From the NCBI GenBank assembly GCA_949746285.1, contig CATJZH010000120.1:1-9942 (forward strand): a DNA stretch of 9,942 nucleotides. The letters run 5' to 3'. The position numbers and the translations under genes are program-made. Under the pieces are notes generated by a model that searched no databases, was not told the origin of the DNA, and was given only the letters and a program-made list of their open reading frames with translations. This document shows positions 5,179-9,942 of this stretch, piece after piece (positions within the stretch are counted from its first letter, which is position 1; every line of letters starts with the position of its first letter). Source of the stretch: an uncultured Clostridia bacterium (GTDB lineage: Bacteria > Bacillota > Clostridia > TANB77 > CAG-508).

Positions 5179-6054
5179 ATGTATAAATTAGTAGCTATAG
5201 ATTTAGATGGAACACTACTTAATTCTTATGGAGAAGTTTCAGAAAATACCAGAAAAGCCTTAAAAAAAGCAAAAGAAAATGGAACAGAAATTGTACTTTC
5301 ATCAGGAAGACCAATTAGCTCAACAGAAAGTTTAGCTGTTGAACTTGGAGTAGATAATTATTTAATTTCTGGAAATGGTGCAGCAGTTTATGATATCCAA
5401 AATCAAAAAATATTGTATGACAGATTTTTAACTAAACAGCAAGTTTTAGATATTGCAAAAATGTGCGAAGAAAATAGCTTTTTTTATAATGTATATACAG
5501 AAGACGAAGTTATAGCAAGTTCATTAAATTACAATATTTTATTTTATCACAAAGAAAATATAAAAAAGGTTGAAGAAAAACGAACACATATAAATATTGT
5601 ACAAAATATAGAAGAATATATAAAACAGTCGGGAAAAGAAAAATTTTTAAAAATCACAGTTTGTGATGAATCAAAATTTATATTTAATAGTATTATGAAA
5701 AGATTAAAAGAAATACAAGGAATAGATGTATTGGAAATTGCATATATGTCTAGAAAAAAAATAAAAGATGGGACAAATGATGTAGATATACAGTATTATT
5801 ATACAGAAATAACTAATGAAAATGTCAATAAATGGACAGCAATACAATATTTATTAGACAAGTTAAATATAAGACCAAAAGAAGTAATGGCAATAGGAGA
5901 TAATTTTAATGATAAAGAAATGATAGAAGAAGCTGGACTTGGTGTAGTAATGGGAAATAGTAATCCAAAGATGAAAGAAATAGGAGATGTAATTGTTGCA
6001 GACAATAATTCAGAAGGCGTGTTAGAGGCAATAAATAAATATATAATAAATTAA
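5179..6054 (+). CDS. Cof-type HAD-superfamily phosphatase
   Basis: This is a 291-residue member of the Cof/YidA-like branch (type IIB cap) of haloacid dehalogenase hydrolases, cytoplasmic Mg-dependent phosphatases of sugar phosphates, flavin precursors and similar metabolites. Motif I is DLDGTLL (8-14), with nucleophile D8 and acid/base D10. Motif II is SSGRP (41-45), the motif III lysine is probably K218 (NVNKWTA), and motif IV is GDNFND (240-245) followed by GVVMGNS. The cap domain lies between about 85 and 205. Start ATG 5179 follows AAAGGAG (5164-5170). All catalytic residues are present, so it should be active; the substrate cannot be read from sequence. It has its own promoter, and I see no strong terminator in the 158 nt after it. 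Confidence 0.95.
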   Translation: MYKLVAIDLDGTLLNSYGEVSENTRKALKKAKENGTEIVLSSGRPISSTESLAVELGVDNYLISGNGAAVYDIQNQKILYDRFLTKQQVLDIAKMCEENSFFYNVYTEDEVIASSLNYNILFYHKENIKKVEEKRTHINIVQNIEEYIKQSGKEKFLKITVCDESKFIFNSIMKRLKEIQGIDVLEIAYMSRKKIKDGTNDVDIQYYYTEITNENVNKWTAIQYLLDKLNIRPKEVMAIGDNFNDKEMIEEAGLGVVMGNSNPKMKEIGDVIVADNNSEGVLEAINKYIIN

Positions 6055-6107
6055 TATAACATTAAAGTTACAAAAAAAATAAGTTTGTGTTACAATAGGC
6101 GAATTTA

Positions 6108-6136
6108 TTGATTTTGAAGGATAATTATTGTAGAAT
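6108..6136 (+). promoter_or_regulatory. Probable promoter of the pilus/secretion operon
   Basis: TTGATT (6108-6113) and TAGAAT (6131-6136) are separated by 17 nt. A small TGAGA-A6-TCTCA hairpin (6150-6165) lies in the leader. The unit then runs through at least four genes without a visible terminator. Confidence 0.55.
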
Positions 6137-6212
6137 AAAGTAAAAGGTGTGAGAAAAAAATCTCAAAAAACAGAATAAAATAATTTCATGTAAATAAAGG
6201 GAGGAACTTATT

Positions 6213-7175
6213 ATGGCAATGAATCCGATGCAAAGAAGAGCTAGAAATTCATTTTTAGTAGGATTTTTAGTAGCATTAATTATAATGGCGGTAGTAGTAT
6301 TTGTACTATTATTTCAAATAAAATCAATAAAAGATGCAAAAGCTAAAATAGAAGCATTACAAAAACAAGTTTTAGTAGCATCATCAGATTTAAAATCTGG
6401 AGAATCAATAACAATGGAAAACTTCAAGAATGAAACTGTTCAAACTACTGTAAATGCAGCTGATGTTATAGCTGCGACAGATTTTGAATTTACAAACAAC
6501 AGTGGAGAAATAGTAACAAAAATAGATGAAGATGGAAATGAACTAAAAAAATCAATGGTAATGAAAATAGATGTACCAGCAGGAACAATAGTAACAAAAG
6601 ATATGATTACAGAAACTGATGATAAAATAGCAGATACAGAAAGAATACAAGAATTTAATATGATAGTATTACCATCACAATTAGTAAATGGAGATTACAT
6701 AGACATTAGGTTATCTATGCCAAATGGTCAAGATTTTATAGTTTTATCTAAAAAGAAAGTTCTTGGAACAAATAGTACATCTGTATGGTTAAAATTAGAT
6801 GAACAAGAATTATTAGTTTTAAATAACTCTATAGTAGAAGCATATAGTATTACAGGTTCAAAATTATATGCAATTCAATACATAGAACCAGGATTACAAG
6901 ATAAGCCAGTTCCTACATACAACGTAAGTGGAGCAACATTAGCATTAATAAATGCAAATCCAAATATAACAGAAGAAGCTAGACAAAAATTATGGTCTAA
7001 TTATTCAGCAGATATTAGAAGAACATATTTTGAAACAGAGTTACAAAAAGATGCAGAAAATCAAGGATCTTTAGTAAGTGCAGGAAATTCTGAAGAAGTT
7101 GAAAAAATAAGATCTGCAAGACAAGAATTTGTTGAATCTCTAGAAGGTTCAGAGGATGTTGGATACTCAAGATAA
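6213..7175 (+). CDS. cpaB: CpaB-like SAF-domain membrane protein of a Tad/Flp-type apparatus
   Basis: The 320-residue product starts at ATG 6213 behind AAAGGGAGG (6196-6204). A basic N-terminus (QRRARN) precedes one transmembrane segment at about 14-35. A short coiled segment (37-52) leads to a SAF-like domain at about 52-135, with VLVASSDLKSGESITMENF (53-71) and VPAGTIVTKDMI (121-132), the paired 'ASxDLxxGexIt..mf' and 'vpaGtpIt..mi' elements typical of CpaB/RcpC. An RcpC-like beta region follows at about 147-225 (LVNGDYIDIRLSMPNGQDFIVLSKKKVLG). The C-terminal 90 residues, polar with EEARQKLW and EEVEKIRSARQEF helices, are unlike classic CpaB and look lineage-specific. Family members act outside the membrane in Flp pilus assembly. 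Its place ahead of MinD-like proteins and CpaF supports the call. Divergence makes this moderately sure. Confidence 0.75.
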   Translation: MAMNPMQRRARNSFLVGFLVALIIMAVVVFVLLFQIKSIKDAKAKIEALQKQVLVASSDLKSGESITMENFKNETVQTTVNAADVIAATDFEFTNNSGEIVTKIDEDGNELKKSMVMKIDVPAGTIVTKDMITETDDKIADTERIQEFNMIVLPSQLVNGDYIDIRLSMPNGQDFIVLSKKKVLGTNSTSVWLKLDEQELLVLNNSIVEAYSITGSKLYAIQYIEPGLQDKPVPTYNVSGATLALINANPNITEEARQKLWSNYSADIRRTYFETELQKDAENQGSLVSAGNSEEVEKIRSARQEFVESLEGSEDVGYSR

Positions 7176-7195
7176 AAACGGAGGTTTGAATACTA

Positions 7196-7888
7196 ATGGA
7201 TAAAATTGCTTTTATAGGAAGTTATGACAAAGCAGATATGATGATTTATGTTGCCAAAATATTAACTTTTTTAAATAAAAAAGTATTAATAATAGATGCA
7301 ACATCACTACAAAAGACTAGATATATAATTCCTACAATGAAACCAGCCAAACAGTATATTACAACTTTTGAAAATGTAGATATAGCAATAGGTTTTGAAA
7401 GTTTTGAACAAATAAAAAAATATTCACAATTAGATGAAGGAACAAAACTAGATTATGATTATGCATTAGTAAATGTAGATTCATATAAAGGATATTATAA
7501 TTTTAGATTAAAAACAGAAGATAAGAAATTCTTTGTTACTTCTTTTGATATATATTGTTTAAGAAGAGGGTTACAAGTATTTAAGAAAATGGAAGAACAA
7601 GTACAAGTTCAAAAAGTGCTTTTCTCAAAAGATATGTTACCAGAAGAAGATCAATATCTAAATTATCTATCTAAAGGATTAAATATAACTTGGAATGAAG
7701 ATATAATATACTTTCCTTTTGAAGAAGGAGACCAAAGTGCTATATTTGTAAACCAAAGGTCTGAAAGAATTCAGGTTAGAGGTTTGAGTAGTCAGTATAT
7801 AGATGGAATATTATATATTGCCCAAGAAATAAGTGGTGCAAAGCAAGGCGATATTAAAAAGGCCGGAAAAATGTTAGAGAAAAATTAG
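7196..7888 (+). CDS. MinD/ParA-fold protein lacking a P-loop, CpaE/TadZ-like
   Basis: This 230-residue protein starts at ATG 7196; GGAGG (7180-7184) lies 11 nt upstream, a rather long spacer. The start (DKIAFIGSYDKADMMIYVAKIL) occupies the position of a ParA/MinD P-loop, but GSYDKADM has no G-K-(T/S) and so no Walker A lysine. The second strand KKVLIIDAT (28-36) and the Walker-B-like strand YDYALVNVDS (87-96) keep the order of that fold. The C-terminal half (about 110-230) resembles nothing I can name. There is no membrane segment. It is 20 nt after the CpaB-like gene and 14 nt before another MinD-like gene. TadZ/CpaE proteins localise Tad machines, and the family includes members with atypical nucleotide sites; by position this is a likely non-hydrolysing partner or scaffold. 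The fold call is by pattern only. Confidence 0.7.
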   Translation: MDKIAFIGSYDKADMMIYVAKILTFLNKKVLIIDATSLQKTRYIIPTMKPAKQYITTFENVDIAIGFESFEQIKKYSQLDEGTKLDYDYALVNVDSYKGYYNFRLKTEDKKFFVTSFDIYCLRRGLQVFKKMEEQVQVQKVLFSKDMLPEEDQYLNYLSKGLNITWNEDIIYFPFEEGDQSAIFVNQRSERIQVRGLSSQYIDGILYIAQEISGAKQGDIKKAGKMLEKN

Positions 7889-7902
7889 TCTGGAGGAAGA
7901 AA

Positions 7903-8745
7903 ATGGCGATAATAGGTTTTTGGAGTGGTAGCAAAAAAGAAACAGGACAAACATTGTCTGTTACATCGATAGCGACACATATGTCTATAGAACACAATTA
8001 TAAAATATTATTAATAGATGCTACATTTGACGATGATACAATGGAAAGATGTTTTTGGACAGTAAATGATAAAAAAGATGTAGCGAAATTATTAAATAAA
8101 GGTAAAATGGATATATCTTCTGGAGCAGAAGGACTTTTAAGTGCAGTAGCAAGTAATAAAACAACACCAGAAATTGTAAAAAATTATACTAGGGTTGTTT
8201 TCAATAATAGATTAGATGTTTTATGTGGATTAAAAACTAAATCACCAGAAGAATTTACTAAAGCATTGATACATTATAATGACTTAGTAAAAACTGCTGA
8301 TAAATATTATGATATGGTTTTTGTAGATATGGAAAAAACACTAAAATATGAAACAACAAAATTATTACTTGCGGAATCTAATTTAGTAGTTTATAACTTT
8401 ACTAAAAATCGTAAACAAGCAGAAGAATATTTAACAACTTTAGATGAAAATAAAGATATATTAGATAAAAATAAAATAATACCTTTACTTTCAAATGCTG
8501 ATGAAAATGCGTTGTATAATGCAAAAAATCTTACAAGATATGTAGGAGAAAGAAGAGAAATTCCTTCAATTCCTTATAACTCAGCTTTTGTAAGAATAGC
8601 ATCTGAAGCAGGGGTTGCAAATTATTTCTTAAAAAATAGATTAGCATCTGCTGGAACAGATAAAGATTCGATGTTTAGACATTCTGTTGAGAATGCTTGT
8701 CAAAAAATTATAAAGAAATTAGAAGAACTAAAATACAAAGTATAA
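7903..8745 (+). CDS. MinD/ParA-like protein with altered Walker A, CpaE/TadZ-like
   Basis: The 280-residue product starts at ATG 7903, with GGAGG (7892-7896) 6 nt upstream. The deviant Walker A region is GSKKETGQTLS (9-19). A lysine (K12) occupies the MinD signature-lysine position, but the normal GK(T/S) lysine is Q16. KILLIDAT (34-41) and YDMVFVDME (136-144) replace the usual 'LLIDxD' and 'YDxIIID' elements, keeping the P-loop fold order. RLDVLCGLK (103-111) matches the 'xDVLPG' stretch common in MinD/CpaE proteins, and the segment IPSIPYNSAFVRIASEAG (about 222-239) matches the usual 'IPxd..v..A...G' near the C-terminus. It is soluble. It is the better MinD match of the two neighbouring proteins and probably positions or regulates the CpaF motor encoded 37 nt downstream. 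Nucleotide binding may survive; hydrolysis is doubtful. Confidence 0.8.
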   Translation: MAIIGFWSGSKKETGQTLSVTSIATHMSIEHNYKILLIDATFDDDTMERCFWTVNDKKDVAKLLNKGKMDISSGAEGLLSAVASNKTTPEIVKNYTRVVFNNRLDVLCGLKTKSPEEFTKALIHYNDLVKTADKYYDMVFVDMEKTLKYETTKLLLAESNLVVYNFTKNRKQAEEYLTTLDENKDILDKNKIIPLLSNADENALYNAKNLTRYVGERREIPSIPYNSAFVRIASEAGVANYFLKNRLASAGTDKDSMFRHSVENACQKIIKKLEELKYKV

Positions 8746-8782
8746 ATTGTAAAATACAAAATTTTAAAGGGAGGAGCCTTTA

Positions 8783-9942
8783 ATGAATATAACAAATCTT
8801 GCTTTAATGTTCGTTGTAGTAGTTGTTGCAATAGCGGCCATTGTTCATATGATTAGAAAAAACAAAAACGAATTAGTAGATGGAATGGAAGTTGATGACA
8901 AAACTTATACATTAGAAAAAATGATTAAGTTTGTTAAACAAAGACTAGACGAAATTACAAAAATAAACCTTTACGATATTGGTTTATCAGAAGAAGAATT
9001 AAAAAGAAGAAGAGCTAAAAAGTACGAATTGAAAAAAGCATTAAAAGGATGTACTTATGGTGATGTTAATGATAAAAAATATGTTAAAGAATTAATATAT
9101 GATTTATTATCAAAAGAGTATGGAGTAGATGAAACAAATATATCAAAAGCTATACCATTTGATACACCATCATTACTTACAGCACAAGATAAATTTGATG
9201 TTTTAATTCATGAATATAAAAAGAATTTTGCTTATGAAGCATTAACAGAACTTATAAAAAAATACGATTTAGCTAGATTAAAATTCGTAGATGGTGAATC
9301 AAAACCTTGTTATGTTATAACAGATGAAGAAATTGATGATATTTATGAAAAAGAGCAAATCCATTTAGATTTTGATGATAAATTACAAATAGTAGTACAA
9401 AGAATATACCAAAAATATAAAGGTTTCAGTAGTATAGATGAAATAAGAGATATGAATATAGATGGTGTTTCTGGTGGTACATCTGGTCTTCCAGAATCAT
9501 TTTTAAGTCAAGTAGCACAAACTGATGGAGATTATTTAAAACAAGCGATGGAATCAAAAATACCAAGAGCCTGTGATGCAATATGGATATTCTTCCAAGG
9601 TAAATCTATAAGACTTGCATTCTTGTCATTTGGTACAGAAGCAGAATTAAAAAGAGTATGTCAAAATATTTATAAATATAATAACCCAGGTCAGTTATCT
9701 GATACAAATGGTTATAAAATTAACGAAATGAAAGACGGTTCTCGTGTCGTTGTTGTTAGACCAAGCATGTGCGAAACATGGGCATTCTTCGTAAGAAAGT
9801 TCGACGTTAAGAGAGCTACACTAGAACAAATAGTTAAATTTGATGGAAAAGATGAAACAATAGAATTATTAAAATTCCTTGTAAAAGGAGCAAGAATTAT
9901 AGCACTAACAGGAGAGCAAGGTTGTCGGAAAAACAACAATGC
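8783..9942 (+). CDS. cpaF: CpaF-like type II/IV secretion ATPase with N-terminal membrane anchor (partial, apparent frameshift at its end)
   Basis: The gene starts at ATG 8783 behind GGGAGGAG (8769-8776) and remains open to the window end, 386 full codons. CpaF/TadA-type hexameric ATPases power pilin assembly from the cytoplasmic face. Family signs are the charged alpha-helical N-terminal domain, the ELIYDLLSKEYGV segment (103-115), ISGxP-like spacing in the middle, DGSRVVVVRPS (318-328), TWAFFVRKF (332-340) and LVKGARIIALTGEQG (367-380), which leads into Walker A. Two things are odd. Residues 5-24 form a strong hydrophobic segment followed by RKNK, so the protein appears membrane-tethered, whereas typical CpaF is soluble. 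Also, the frame as given reads GEQGCRKNN where GEQGxGKTT is expected; dropping one base in 9922-9926 restores GKTTM. That could be a sequencing error or a true frameshift. The Walker B, Asp and His boxes lie beyond the window. Confidence 0.87.
   Translation, partial: MNITNLALMFVVVVVAIAAIVHMIRKNKNELVDGMEVDDKTYTLEKMIKFVKQRLDEITKINLYDIGLSEEELKRRRAKKYELKKALKGCTYGDVNDKKYVKELIYDLLSKEYGVDETNISKAIPFDTPSLLTAQDKFDVLIHEYKKNFAYEALTELIKKYDLARLKFVDGESKPCYVITDEEIDDIYEKEQIHLDFDDKLQIVVQRIYQKYKGFSSIDEIRDMNIDGVSGGTSGLPESFLSQVAQTDGDYLKQAMESKIPRACDAIWIFFQGKSIRLAFLSFGTEAELKRVCQNIYKYNNPGQLSDTNGYKINEMKDGSRVVVVRPSMCETWAFFVRKFDVKRATLEQIVKFDGKDETIELLKFLVKGARIIALTGEQGCRKNNN

Noticed and set aside
6060..6100. Repeated GTTACAA near 6067 and 6089 as a terminator or operator
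   Set aside because: The copies are direct, short and AT-rich; no stable stem with a T run can be drawn.
9712..9939. Open reverse-strand frame of 75 codons opposite the CpaF-like gene
   Set aside because: The + strand frame shows clear family motifs across the same bases; the reverse frame shows none.

Overview
The window comes from a low-GC, endospore-forming Firmicute, most likely of the Clostridia. Evidence for this is the very AT-rich coding DNA with tta/aga/ata codon preference, strong AGGAGG-type ribosome binding sites, sigma-A-like promoters, a canonical alpha/beta-type small acid-soluble spore protein gene, and a dgkA - era - yqzL - recO gene order familiar from Firmicutes. All genes lie on the + strand.

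Layout. (1) 1-3103 is a housekeeping run: the 3' end of a DgkA-type lipid kinase, a membrane-anchored DUF3048/YerB-like protein, the ribosome-assembly GTPase Era, a 50-residue YqzL-like protein, and the recombination protein RecO, whose gene overlaps yqzL by 44 nt. (2) 3104-3965 is a compact unit with its own promoter (TTGCAA-17-TATAAT), two small unrecognised genes and a rho-independent terminator. Its genes are about 40% GC by hand count against 20-28% in sampled flanking gene segments, and it looks acquired. (3) 3966-5100 holds the ribosome hibernation factor HPF (long form, own promoter) and the SASP gene, whose leader can form a hairpin just before the ribosome binding site. (4) 5118-6054 is a Cof-type HAD phosphatase with its own promoter. 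(5) 6108-9942 is the start of a Tad/Flp-type pilus or secretion operon: a promoter, a CpaB-like SAF-domain membrane protein, two consecutive MinD/ParA-like proteins with degenerate nucleotide-binding loops (CpaE/TadZ position), and a CpaF-like secretion ATPase. The ATPase carries an N-terminal membrane segment and runs off the window end.

How the parts work together. HPF and the SASP are both dormancy proteins, protecting ribosomes and spore DNA respectively. In the last operon, CpaF would power assembly, the MinD-like pair would position or scaffold the machine, and CpaB would be the extracytoplasmic component; pilin, TadB/TadC and prepilin peptidase would have to lie outside the window. The CpaF reading frame appears to carry one extra base exactly at its Walker A motif, 20 nt before the window ends. 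The points most worth following are the foreign two-gene cassette, the paired degenerate ATPases next to a membrane-tethered CpaF, and the Walker A frameshift. I saw no CRISPR array, tRNA, rRNA or insertion sequence.
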